A stretch of 64,000 nt of DNA. Source: Mesorhizobium helmanticense. GTDB lineage: Bacteria; Pseudomonadota; Alphaproteobacteria; Rhizobiales; Rhizobiaceae. Below the pieces are notes generated by a model. That model was not told the origin of the DNA. It saw only the letters and a list, made by a program, of their open reading frames with translations, and ran no database searches. Position 1 is the first letter of the stretch. Every line of letters starts with the position of its first letter. Of the stretch, positions 19,415-27,429 are shown in pieces. The DNA lies in the NCBI RefSeq assembly GCF_003034915.1, contig NZ_PZJX01000052.1, positions 1 to 64,000 of the forward strand, given 5' to 3'. A program made the position numbers and the translations under genes.

Positions 19415-20443
19415 TTAGCCAACTCGAGCCATAATTGCGGATTGAATCGCCGTTGCGGTATATAGGGAAGCATCTAACGACAGATTCCCAAACGCCGGTT
19501 GACAAAGGAGGTAGTTTGCACCCGCCGCTTCCAGCTGATCAAGAAGAGCTTGTCCCGCAGATGCTGCCGTTCCTACTACGCACAATTCCTTCTCGATTGC
19601 TGCATCGAAGGTCAGCGGCAGGTTTGGTGGAGTCGGCATGGCATTGAGATCATAAAGGAATTTAAAGCTCTTGAGCCACCGTTCGTAAGCAGGTGCGGCG
19701 AGTGAACGTGCATCTGTTTCAGAACGCCCAATCACGACCATTCGGAGCAATCCAAGAAATGGCGCTTGGTCGTCCGCCTCACTGGTGTGCTCTCGACCGG
19801 CGCGGAAGGCATCAGTGATTCTTCGAACGGAAGAGGAAGGTCCCACGCACGCTATGTTCATGCCATTCGCAGCGGCCCAGACTGCCGATTCCGGTCGATT
19901 GGTGGCGATCCAAGTCGGCGGATGTGGACGCTGATGAGTTCTTAGCGTCAGCGGAACGCTGTTCAACTCAAAATGGCGACCTTGATACGATAGCGTGCCG
20001 CCCTTCAGCGCATTGATAAGAATTTCGCTGGCTTCCGCATAGTGGTTTGGCGCCACGTCCGAGCCAATCCCGAAGTAACCCAATTCGATCGGGAGCGAGC
20101 CGCGCCCTATCCCAAGTTCGAGCCTGCCACCGCTCAATTGGTCCAGCATACAGATCTCTTCGAACGCACGTAGCGGATGATAGAGGGCAAGCAGCATTAC
20201 CAACGGGCCGACACGAAGGCGCCGGGTTCGCTGGGCTACGCTCGACAAGAACAGATTCGGTGAGGGACCTCTCCCATGTGGGGTACAATGGTGCTCTGCG
20301 AGATGATATGCATAGAACCCAAGGTGATCGCACGCCTCCGCTAACATCAGGCGATCTTCGTACTGTCGGGCGATATCGGGGCCGTCCTCGTCCAGATGAT
20401 CGAAGATGCCGACAGCTAGGCCTGAAGGAAAGGCCTTATCCAT
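19415..20443 (-). CDS. LLM-class (bacterial luciferase-like) flavin oxidoreductase
   Basis: A 342-residue TIM-barrel monooxygenase of the luciferase-like family, expected to use reduced FMN or F420-like flavin. HLAEHHCTPHGRGPSPNLFLS, VGPLVMLLALYHPLRAFEE, DQLSGGRLELGIGRGS and the later PTWIATNRPESA are family blocks. ATG 20443 is chosen because GGAGACA stands just before it; the frame extends 17 codons upstream. Substrate unknown. It is transcribed toward the thi operon, and its upstream neighbour hisC has the same direction with a 127-base gap, so cotranscription is possible but not shown. Confidence 0.85.
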   Translation of the reverse strand: MDKAFPSGLAVGIFDHLDEDGPDIARQYEDRLMLAEACDHLGFYAYHLAEHHCTPHGRGPSPNLFLSSVAQRTRRLRVGPLVMLLALYHPLRAFEEICMLDQLSGGRLELGIGRGSLPIELGYFGIGSDVAPNHYAEASEILINALKGGTLSYQGRHFELNSVPLTLRTHQRPHPPTWIATNRPESAVWAAANGMNIACVGPSSSVRRITDAFRAGREHTSEADDQAPFLGLLRMVVIGRSETDARSLAAPAYERWLKSFKFLYDLNAMPTPPNLPLTFDAAIEKELCVVGTAASAGQALLDQLEAAGANYLLCQPAFGNLSLDASLYTATAIQSAIMARVG

Positions 20444-20569
20444 GATATTGTCTCCATTTTTGACGCAGAAAGTCCGGTTGCTTGCGTATTCCAAGCAATT
20501 TAAAGATTTCTCGCTCGTGTAATCGCTCGGATTATTGCCTGCGAAATGCTAAAGCAGAGCCTTAGCAAC

Positions 20570-21679
20570 CTAATGCCGGGGTGTTGACATATTCAATATT
20601 CTGCTAATACGACTAGCGGCACGAAGAAACGCATCCATTTGCTCTTTTGTACCGATGCTGACGCGGATGTAATTTTCCAAACCTTTATCTGGAAAGACGG
20701 CAACAAGTATTTTTTGCCTTGCGAAGGCTGATTGCCACCATGAGCCGTCCTGTGCCGTTGGCACGCGGGCAAGCAAGAAGTTTGCGTGGGAAGGGATTAC
20801 GGAAAATCCAAGTTGCGACAGCGCGAGCGTCACTCGCCGTCGTTCATGCCTGATGTGTCTGTGGTTGTCTGCATAGGCGGCGCGGTGCGCAAGGACGCTG
20901 ATACCAACCGCCTGCCCGATCACATTCATGTTGAAGACGTTCTGGATGTTGCGTAGCCTGCCGATAATTTCAGGATGACCGAAACCGAAACCGACGCGAA
21001 CGCCGGCGGCAGCATAGCTTTTCGAAAATGTCCTTAAGACCAGAAGGTTCGAATAGCGATTGATGAGGCGTAGACCATTCTCGGGTGCAAAGTCGACGTA
21101 GGCCTCATCCAGCACGATCAAGCGGTCCGATTTCGCTACCAGGCGTTCGATATCGGCCACCGGAACGAACGTTCCAGTCGGATTGTTCGGATTGGCTAGC
21201 AGAATGAACTTGGCGTCCTTTGCAGGACCGAAGAGCAATTGCTCCATCGGCAAGGAATGATCTTTGCTAAATTCGATTTCGACAAATTGAGCACCCTGCA
21301 ACGTTGCAAGTTTGCGGTTGAACGAAAAGCCTGGCGACATCATCGCCACGCTATCCCCCGGGGCAAGGAATGCTCTGTAGACAAGTCCAAGCAGTTCAGA
21401 CGATCCGTTGCCGGCGATCACCTGATCCATGGAGACGCTGTAGGCATTCGCGGCTGCTTCTCTCAAGCTGATGTTATCGTCTTCTGGATATAGATACTGC
21501 CGTTCGAGAGCTGCAATCGCACTTTGCATTATGATTTCCGGAAGCGGGAAGGGGTTCTCATTCGTGTTTAGTTTTACCCAACTTGAATCCGGCGCTGGTG
21601 TATCGGATGGCAGAGCATCTAACTGTCTCGCCACTTGCGAAAGAGACGACAGCACACTCTGAAGTTTTGCATCGGACAT
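20570..21679 (-). CDS. hisC: Histidinol-phosphate / aromatic aminotransferase, HisC type
   Basis: Class II PLP aminotransferase (369 residues) that converts histidinol phosphate and 2-oxoglutarate to imidazole acetol phosphate and glutamate, or acts on aromatic amino acids. LNTNENPF at the N-terminus, AGNGSSELL, LANPNNPTGT, VLDEAYVDF and the PLP lysine motif RTFSKSYAAAGVRVGF are all intact. The remaining his genes are not here, so this is probably an accessory copy. The gene is preceded by nifA debris, which leaves its promoter uncertain. A TTGG-N10-GC-like sequence upstream was judged too weak to call a sigma-54 promoter. Confidence 0.88.
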   Translation of the reverse strand: MSDAKLQSVLSSLSQVARQLDALPSDTPAPDSSWVKLNTNENPFPLPEIIMQSAIAALERQYLYPEDDNISLREAAANAYSVSMDQVIAGNGSSELLGLVYRAFLAPGDSVAMMSPGFSFNRKLATLQGAQFVEIEFSKDHSLPMEQLLFGPAKDAKFILLANPNNPTGTFVPVADIERLVAKSDRLIVLDEAYVDFAPENGLRLINRYSNLLVLRTFSKSYAAAGVRVGFGFGHPEIIGRLRNIQNVFNMNVIGQAVGISVLAHRAAYADNHRHIRHERRRVTLALSQLGFSVIPSHANFLLARVPTAQDGSWWQSAFARQKILVAVFPDKGLENYIRVSIGTKEQMDAFLRAASRISRILNMSTPRH

Positions 21680-21899
21680 GTTTTTCTCCGTTTCAGTCGC
21701 AGAGGGAATCCGGGATGAACTGATGGTCTGAGCACATGGCCGACCAACAGTGCATTCACACCGCCGTTGTCAGCACATTGACCCCGCGAGGTCGGGCGGG
21801 CTGTCCTCCCGGGTCGGATTGGCCCGACGCTCAGTCCGCATCCACTCGTCATCGGGCCAAGGCTGCGCCAACCACCAACGCTTGATTTGTCCCTGATAT

Positions 21900-22570
21900 T
21901 TGCCTCGGTCAGCCTTTCAAGGACGCTTGATCTGATGCCGTATTTCCTCAGCGTGTATCCAATCTGGCGCGGCGTCAGTCCAAGCAGGCGCCGCGCCTTT
22001 GCCTGCACCGAGCCATCTCTCCACGGCCGCGATGACACGCTCGCGATTTGACATACTCGTACCTTTAAAGAGGCTGCGCTGGCAGGCGCCAGCGGTGCCT
22101 GGTCCCTGACGACGGACGGGACCGTAGCGGCGGCCCAAGGAGCAGCCTCAGTCGGCCGCGTGGCCGGCCTTGTCTGGCATCATCGGCCCCAGTTGCAGAA
22201 CCTTGGTGCCCGGTCCGCTCTTCCATGGCGTTGCGGAAAACACTGTCCGTGGCAGCAGTCAAAGTCGTTTCAGCCGATTGACGCTCCCGCTGCCAGGAAC
22301 ATGCGATGCAGCTTCACTGTCTGCCCAACCAGATTGGCGATTGTGGTGAGGAGGCGGAGGTCGTAATCGAGGAGGGAACCTGATTTGTTGTCCAGAATGC
22401 GGTCGATGGTCGGCGTGCCCACGACGTTCGCATCGACGCGAACGGGTACGCCGATGAACGACACTTTCATGTTGTCGGACGCCCCGAGCACGTCCTTGTC
22501 GGCGGCGTTGAAAGCCGGATCCACCGCTTGGTTGCGGATTTTGACTGGTCACGGGCAAGCGCGAAAAACG
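21900..22570 (-). pseudogene. nifA: nifA relic (GAF and HTH ends kept, AAA+ domain lost)
   Basis: Two parts of the nitrogen-fixation activator NifA can be read on the minus strand. Near 22524-22270 is the GAF domain: MKVSFIGVPVRVDANVVGTPTIDRI, then RLLTTIANLVGQTVKLHRMF. Near 22060-21915 is the C-terminal helix-turn-helix: RERVIAAVER, then after a frame change GSVQAKARRLLGLTPRQIGYTLRKYGI. The sigma-54-interacting AAA+ domain (GAFTGA, Walker motifs) is absent between them. The product cannot activate transcription. A working nifA is presumably elsewhere on the symbiosis region. Confidence 0.8.
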
Positions 22571-23483
22571 CCCTGGCCGTAAGTCGGGGCGCCGCAACGT
22601 GGTCGAGTGCACAGCGGAGCGATGCCTTGCCATGGGTTTCCTTTCATGAATCGCGACCGTCGACTGACTTCTGCACGCCGCAACCGCACGTTGATTCACG
22701 AGACCGGAATGGGGCGGGAGAGTCAATCGAGCTTTCTTTCATTCGCGAAAGGAAACTCTGCGCTCATGATAGAATTCCATCAGTTTCATATAGCTCCGGT
22801 AGATGATATCGAAAGGCAGAATGTCTGCCCCGGCGTCCCCGCGGTGCCGGTGCTGATGGCCCGGGCCATCAGCCTAATCAGCTCCTGGCAAAGCTGGCAC
22901 AGTGGCGTGGCGACCGCCATCGCGACGATGTCATCTACGTGGGCCGACCGCGACTCCGGCGTGATTTCATTCACAATCGCGACAAGGTCTTGACCTTGCC
23001 CACCTCGCGGAGCGGCTGACGGCCCCCTGCCCCGCCGAGCTGCGCTACGCCGTTTCCCAAACGTCTAGGTCACATTTTCGAAGTGCGTGTTGGAATCGGT
23101 GATTCCGTATCACATTATCGCCACGTTTTAGCCGCGACGTGGTCGCAATGCCCCACCAGAAAGCCGGCGTTGCCCTGACAGTTCGGTCCGGCATCGGCTC
23201 AAACCAGCCCCCCGCTTAAGGGTCAGTGCCGGATCGAACGCTTCTTGCATCTCTTTTTGAAGGAAATCAGGTGCGACGCCCGAAAAGCATACGGCGGCCA
23301 TTAGAAGCAAGCTGATCCGCTCCATTGATCGATACATGGTCCGCCAAATTGCACAGCGCGCCAAGGATCTGCAAATCAACGATGGTTTGAGGCGGCGGCT
23401 GCCAGGCGAGACACATCTCGGGCCGACAGGGCCATTCCGAGCGCCAGCGCGCGAGATGCTTCGGATCGGAAGTGTTGCGCAGC
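22571..23483. other. Relic-rich interval without an intact gene
   Basis: Over 900 bases with no convincing gene. A minus-strand frame around 22974-22786 (with HVDDIVAMAVATPLCQLCQ) looks protein-like but has no start signal and no family I recognise; it may be part of the same decayed block as nifA. The remainder shows no motif. Confidence 0.4.
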
Positions 23484-23838
23484 TCACTTCTCGAGGATCG
23501 ATCCCGGTCGCAAAGACGCATCACGGATCGTCGTGCTCGACCAGTAGAATTGAAACATTGTCGGCCTAAGCATCTCGATCTTGTCGGCGACCTCGGCTTT
23601 TTCGGTCGCGTTTAAGCCGGCCAGTGGCTCGCCCAGCGGCATGATACGAGGTCCAGCCGCCAAAGCTGTCGAGATGCTAAGCATTCGACGGAGCCCGCCA
23701 GAAATTCCCGCCGAACTAGGTCGAGCACATGACGGCACTGACGGAACGCGATACTCAATACGGCGCGTGCATGAAGATAAATGACGTCGCCGTCGACGGG
23801 CCTGACGCGTGGGCCGTACAGTCCCGGCAACATCATGA
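23484..23838 (-). pseudogene. ABC transporter ATP-binding subunit fragment (LivG/LivF type)
   Basis: The frame reads ISGGLRRMLSISTALAAGPRI, then MPLGEPLAGLNATEKAEV and ADKIEMLR. These are the signature motif (LSGGQRR) and Walker B plus D-loop (LLLDEPxAGLN) of a branched-chain amino acid type ABC ATPase. The signature glutamine is L and the Walker B aspartate is G. Walker A is missing and the rest is in other frames. Non-functional remnant. Confidence 0.65.
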
Positions 23839-23870
23839 ATTGAATCGATATCAGGAACTGGACGGCCCTT

Positions 23871-24128
23871 ATGCGCGCATCACTAGTAGCCGTGACCGTC
23901 TTGATAGTTTTCGCTGCACCGTCTTATGCCGGCGGCACACTGGCAGAGAAAATACGGGAAAATCCGACCTGCCAGCAGTTCAATGACGGATGCAGTATCT
24001 GCAAGATCAGCGAAGGCGTCGCGTCATGCTCAAGTCCCGCGATCGCCTGTATCAAAACCGAGTGGCGTTGCACGTTCGATCATTCGAAGACTGGCCAATC
24101 AGGGGGCGAAAAGCTTCCTCTGCAATGA
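23871..24128 (+). CDS. Small secreted cysteine-rich protein, unknown
   Basis: An 85-residue product with a clean signal peptide (MRASLVAVTVLIVFAAPSYA, cut after AYA-like SYA). The mature part of about 65 residues has six cysteines (C-x7-C-x2-C and further spaced ones), enough for three disulphides in the periplasm or outside the cell. No family is recognised. The ribosome site is weak (GGAACTGGAC), but the signal peptide and cysteine pattern argue that the frame is real. It lies alone between the ABC fragment and the XRE/ImmA gene. Confidence 0.55.
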   Translation: MRASLVAVTVLIVFAAPSYAGGTLAEKIRENPTCQQFNDGCSICKISEGVASCSSPAIACIKTEWRCTFDHSKTGQSGGEKLPLQ

Positions 24129-24161
24129 TCGGAAAACCGGGTAACGACGCATTGTAAAACG

Positions 24162-25112
24162 TCAATAGGGTTTGGCGAGGCTCACTTTCTTTCCAATATG
24201 ATCTCGCCATAGCCCTAGCCGCTTTATTCGATATTCAACAAGTTCCGGTGAGGTCCCGAAGAAGGACGCGATCTCGGGGGCACTTTTGCCACCCGAGACC
24301 ATACGCTTGATCGGGTCTCGTGGAAGCAAAGTTGCCGATGCCAAGAAATACGCGTCGTGCTCTTCAGCGCTATCATATGTTCGACCGAAGCAGCCAGCAA
24401 TCTTAGCTATCTTGGTTAGCTTGTGCCCGGCAAGAATATGCCAATATTCCTCAAGGAGCGTCACTCTTTGTCTCTCAACGGTATGGTAGTCGTTTAAAAA
24501 GACAACCCACCTATCCTGATCGGAATTTAAGGGAACGCTCATAGCGGACCACTCGCCTCGCGACGGTCCAGCAAGTGTGTTCTTTGCCTTTCCAGTAATA
24601 CAGGAGGTATCCCGCAATCGCTCTACCATAACAGAATCAACAACCAAATAGAATGGATCTAGCGGGTCGCTTTTCTTCAGCCCTAAATCTTTTCGGAAAT
24701 CTTCGGCCGTCTGCTCCAGCTCTTCCTTTGACATGGCGATAACTTCGGCATCTATCGGCGCGCTGCTCGGGTCTGATATGTCACCCTTAGTGTAGTGCTG
24801 ACGAAGACACACGGCAGCGTCCAGTAGGGTTTGCACAGTCTTGGAGGACGCGTTTTTGCCAGCGCGGAAGTGAACGAATGCCACCCGATCAAAGCCAAGC
24901 TCGTGTTCATCGGCATCGGGGCCGAGCCACTCGAGCAGCCTAATTTTGGAATTGTTGTCGGGCGACCCGTCGCCCCGCTCGATGCGGGCCAGCGTGGAGA
25001 AGCTGATTCCCACAATCCCCGATAATGCCCTTATACTAAGACCTTCGCGTTCCCGCTTCTCGCGGACCGCCCCGACGAGCTTTTCTTCGAATTCGTTCAT
25101 GTTCACCATTGT
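24162..25112 (-). CDS. XRE-type HTH regulator fused to ImmA/IrrE-like metallopeptidase domain
   Basis: A 316-residue protein. Residues about 8-60 are an XRE helix-turn-helix (KREREGLSIRALSGIVGISFSTLARIERGDG). Residues about 120-260 resemble the ImmA/IrrE peptidase domain, with QRVTLLEEYWHILAGH and, downstream, EEHDAYFLASATLLPRD. The canonical HExxH is EEYWH, so the first zinc histidine is replaced by glutamate, although E, the second H and the distal acidic residue stay. A C-terminal HTH-like stretch (SAPEIASFFGTSPELVEYRIKRLGL) closes it. ImmA proteins cleave cognate repressors to trigger mobile-element or defence responses. I chose GTG/ATG-region start 25112 (MVNMNEF); 25103 is equally possible. 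It is divergent from the E2-like module, sharing an 80-base promoter region. Confidence 0.8.
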   Translation of the reverse strand, partial: TMVNMNEFEEKLVGAVREKREREGLSIRALSGIVGISFSTLARIERGDGSPDNNSKIRLLEWLGPDADEHELGFDRVAFVHFRAGKNASSKTVQTLLDAAVCLRQHYTKGDISDPSSAPIDAEVIAMSKEELEQTAEDFRKDLGLKKSDPLDPFYLVVDSVMVERLRDTSCITGKAKNTLAGPSRGEWSAMSVPLNSDQDRWVVFLNDYHTVERQRVTLLEEYWHILAGHKLTKIAKIAGCFGRTYDSAEEHDAYFLASATLLPRDPIKRMVSGGKSAPEIASFFGTSPELVEYRIKRLGLWRDHIGKKVSLAKPY

Positions 25113-25339
25113 GCGATCAGCACACCTTGACACGCTTCGCTCCAGAATGCATCCTGTGCTGGTGACACAGACTCGCACATTGGCAAGCAAAATGAAAGTG
25201 TTGTTGACCGACGATGCGCGGGCTGAGTTGCATCGGATTGGCGTCGGTTTGGACGCGCGCCGGCCCGTGCGGGTGAAGGACGGGGGCATCGTTATCCTCG
25301 ACCCACAGCCCACATCACCCACTGTCCAGGAGAAAAGTA

Positions 25340-25483
25340 ATGAGCAACAGCAAGGAGCGGGAGGACCCGCAGCCCGATCATGGCAAAGGTCCACCCGGCG
25401 GCAAAGGTCGTCCGGTAGATCACGGGCGCCCCGTGCCGGATCACGGATCGTCGGCCTCGCCGGCAACTACGCCGGGCAGCTAG
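25340..25483 (+). CDS. 47-residue Pro/Gly/His-rich protein, possible truncated ubiquitin-like leader
   Basis: ATG 25340 has an excellent ribosome site (AGGAGA, six bases upstream). The product begins MSNSKEREDPQPDHGKG and contains three spaced DHG units (PDHGK, VDHGR, PDHGS) in a proline/glycine-rich, charged, probably disordered chain. From memory, tails of this kind precede the ubiquitin-like domains of bacterial multi-ubiquitin proteins, but no ubiquitin fold follows here: the frame stops at 25481-25483. A longer frame from ATG 25192 overlaps it and runs without a stop into the E2-like protein. My inference is that a deletion joined the 5' end of one gene to the E2-like gene. It could equally be a leader peptide for coupling. 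Confidence 0.45.
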   Translation: MSNSKEREDPQPDHGKGPPGGKGRPVDHGRPVPDHGSSASPATTPGS

Positions 25484-25488
25484 AGAAT

Positions 25489-26157
25489 GTGCAACGGGCA
25501 TACCCCGGCGCAACTCTCCTCCCCGATGACCATGGAGTATGGCTTCTCGCTCGCAGCCAAGTGATAGATGGCTTATCGCGAGAAGCCATATTCCTTATTG
25601 CCCTACCAGAAACGCCAGCGGTCGAGCCGCGTGGATGGGCGTTCTGGCAGCAAGATGGGCAGGTCGAATGGATCGGCCCGCGACATACCAATTTCCCTGA
25701 CGGCTCGGTGTGCGCTTATCACCCCATGCTCGATAAAGCTTGGTCGCCAGGCAGTGATTTGTGCACGTTGCTGGACCTTTATAGCGTATGGGCGCTTCGC
25801 CAGCTTCATTTGGTGGTGTTTGATCGGTGGCCGGGACGCCAGTATGCGATGCTGGATGAACGGGGCCAAGCTGATCCCTATTATCGGCTAACCCAGTTTA
25901 AGGAGGCCGAGCTTTGCAACTGCGGATCAAATCGGCGCTATGGCGAATGCTGCCGGCCGCATGATCTGAAGCTACCCTTCCCGTCGATTCTGCACGCCTT
26001 CAAAAGCCGTAATCTCGGTCTCGGCATCTTTGATCGAGCCCCTCCCGCCGAAATTGCAGTGTTGATCGCCGAAGGAGGACAAAATCCTCCACCCCCCATG
26101 CTAGGGGTTCACTCTACTTTGCGGGCTCATGTCGCGGACGAAAGGGGGAATCCTTAG
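25489..26157 (+). CDS. E2 (UBC-fold) ubiquitin-conjugating-enzyme-like protein with SEC-C zinc motif
   Basis: A 222-residue protein from GTG 25489, five bases after the stop of the preceding small frame, suggesting coupling. Residues about 15-55 look like the beta meander of a UBC fold. Residues 66-75 read HTNFPDGSVC, very close to the HPN-x-x-x-G-x-VC active-site motif of ubiquitin-conjugating enzymes, with Cys75 as the candidate catalytic residue. W85-S-P and a following helix LCTLLDLYSVWALRQLHL also fit the E2 pattern. Residues 143-155 (CNCGSNRRYGECC) are a SEC-C-type zinc knuckle. E2-like proteins in bacteria work with E1-like ThiF and ubiquitin-like proteins in defence or protein-modification operons; none of those partners is here. 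The frame is open back to ATG 25192, so a longer N-terminus is possible. Confidence 0.68.
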   Translation: MQRAYPGATLLPDDHGVWLLARSQVIDGLSREAIFLIALPETPAVEPRGWAFWQQDGQVEWIGPRHTNFPDGSVCAYHPMLDKAWSPGSDLCTLLDLYSVWALRQLHLVVFDRWPGRQYAMLDERGQADPYYRLTQFKEAELCNCGSNRRYGECCRPHDLKLPFPSILHAFKSRNLGLGIFDRAPPAEIAVLIAEGGQNPPPPMLGVHSTLRAHVADERGNP

Positions 26158-26400
26158 CTCTACATCCCGTAAGAGATGCTCGATCGGGTCAGAGGGAAAA
26201 GCATTCCGCTTCTGACGAAATCCCCAATGCCAGGTGCCGACGACTTCCGAGCCGTCGAACCATGTCGAGAAGTTCAGCTTCGGAAAATGCAGCAACACGC
26301 GGGCCGCCCACCATATTTTCTCAATATCGTGGTCGCCTGGACCCTTTGCCCATGGGGTCCAGCCCTTGCATAGCCGTTGCGCCAATTCGCTGTTTCGCAT
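26101..26400 (-). CDS. Hypothetical protein, unknown
   Basis: A 99-residue frame (ATG 26400; a GTG four codons upstream is the alternative) with protein-like composition: KIWWAARVLLHFPKLNFSTW and GSEVVGTWHWGFRQKRNAF. No family is recognised and the ribosome site is weak. Its 3' end overlaps the end of the E2-like gene on the other strand by about 57 bases. It may be a real accessory gene or a remnant. Confidence 0.35.
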   Translation of the reverse strand: MRNSELAQRLCKGWTPWAKGPGDHDIEKIWWAARVLLHFPKLNFSTWFDGSEVVGTWHWGFRQKRNAFPSDPIEHLLRDVELRIPPFVRDMSPQSRVNP

Positions 26401-26492
26401 CTTCAATCCCACGGAATGATGGATAAAATAACGGGGTATATCCGTCGTAATAGGGAAGTCTACGAACTGCCAGCAGGTGGAATTTACCAGAT

Positions 26493-27035
26493 TTGTTCAT
26501 CACTCTTGCACCAAATTCAACTTTAGGAGATGCTAACTCGGCCTTGGGAGGGCTGGGGGATGGTGCCACGGCAGCGCTGGGCGGCTGTCAAACAAGCAAT
26601 CAAGCCGACTACATGCAAATAGGCTACGGGCCTAGTTTCGACGTCGCCCACGCTCAATGCGAAATGCATAAGGGGTCGGTTCACCAAGGCTATATTGCTA
26701 TCGGGTCCCCGGGCTTTGTTGCGGGGGCCGGAATCGGCAATGCCCTCGGCAACTTGGCTGCCGAAGACCAGTATATGAAGAACTGCCTCATCCTAAGCGG
26801 GTGGAAGCGTGCCCCGCATGGCCAGGGTGCCACGGCAGCTCCAGCCGTTGCTGGTGGCGCGCCACCGACACCGTATGGGATCCAGCGCGCACCTGGCAGC
26901 TGGATCAATACGGCGCTGCTGGACTGGTCAGACGCGAATAGCAAGTGCGTCGCCGGCGACAAGGCCGCGTGTGGGACTCGAGCGAAGCTTGGTGCGCAAC
27001 TGAGAGCCGCCGGCATAAACCCGGCGCCGGTCTAG
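26493..27035 (+). CDS. Lipoprotein-like protein, N-terminus uncertain
   Basis: A 180-residue frame. The stretch LGGLGDGATAALGGC resembles the hydrophobic part and lipobox (LGGC) of a lipoprotein, followed by QTSNQADYMQIGYGP, glycine-rich membrane-like GFVAGAGIGNALGNL, and a cysteine pair. The basic residues expected at the start of a signal peptide are missing and the only in-frame start is a TTG at 26493, so the 5' end may be damaged. The mature part has good coding character. Followed by a second lipoprotein and a secreted nuclease in the same direction. Confidence 0.5.
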   Translation: MFITLAPNSTLGDANSALGGLGDGATAALGGCQTSNQADYMQIGYGPSFDVAHAQCEMHKGSVHQGYIAIGSPGFVAGAGIGNALGNLAAEDQYMKNCLILSGWKRAPHGQGATAAPAVAGGAPPTPYGIQRAPGSWINTALLDWSDANSKCVAGDKAACGTRAKLGAQLRAAGINPAPV

Positions 27036-27040
27036 GGGCC

Positions 27041-27427
27041 ATGCAGTGGAACCTGGCGATCTGCCTTGGCATCGTTCTGGCATTGAGCGGCTGCGCAGCG
27101 GATTATCTCAATCACTATGACAGTGTGACGCTCTCTGCCGGCGACGCCAATCGCGCCAATAGTCTCGCCCAGACAGTCGACCCGTTCAACCCGAACAGTC
27201 AGAACACGCATATCGAGGGCGACGGCCAGCGAACAGCTGGAGTCATCCAGGCCTTTCGCGGAATCCCGCTGACACCGCCAGGCCAAGGTGCGCGCCAAGG
27301 TGGCGGCGGGGACTCTGGCAATCATCCATGCGATCTGCGCAATGGGGTTGACAGCCTAGGCCGGGCTTGTGGTGAACGTGCCGCCGAAGCGAAACCGGGC
27401 GGCCGCACCGGACATGAGGCGAACTAG
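27041..27427 (+). CDS. Small lipoprotein, unknown
   Basis: A 128-residue product with a typical lipoprotein signal: MQWNLAICLGIVLALSGCAADY, lipobox LSGC, cysteine at residue 18. The mature part contains DSVTLSAGDANRANSLAQTVDPFN, a pattern I recall from small rhizobial envelope proteins near pilus or secretion genes, followed by a glycine-rich tail. GGGG just before ATG 27041 is the ribosome site. It lies six bases after the preceding lipoprotein-like gene and two before the nuclease gene, so the three are probably one operon. Confidence 0.65.
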   Translation: MQWNLAICLGIVLALSGCAADYLNHYDSVTLSAGDANRANSLAQTVDPFNPNSQNTHIEGDGQRTAGVIQAFRGIPLTPPGQGARQGGGGDSGNHPCDLRNGVDSLGRACGERAAEAKPGGRTGHEAN

Positions 27428-27429
27428 CA

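Noticed and set aside
21720..21745. TTGG-N10-GC-like sequence upstream of hisC as a sigma-54 promoter
   Set aside because: It matches only the GG and GC core; the surrounding bases deviate and no NifA site lies upstream.
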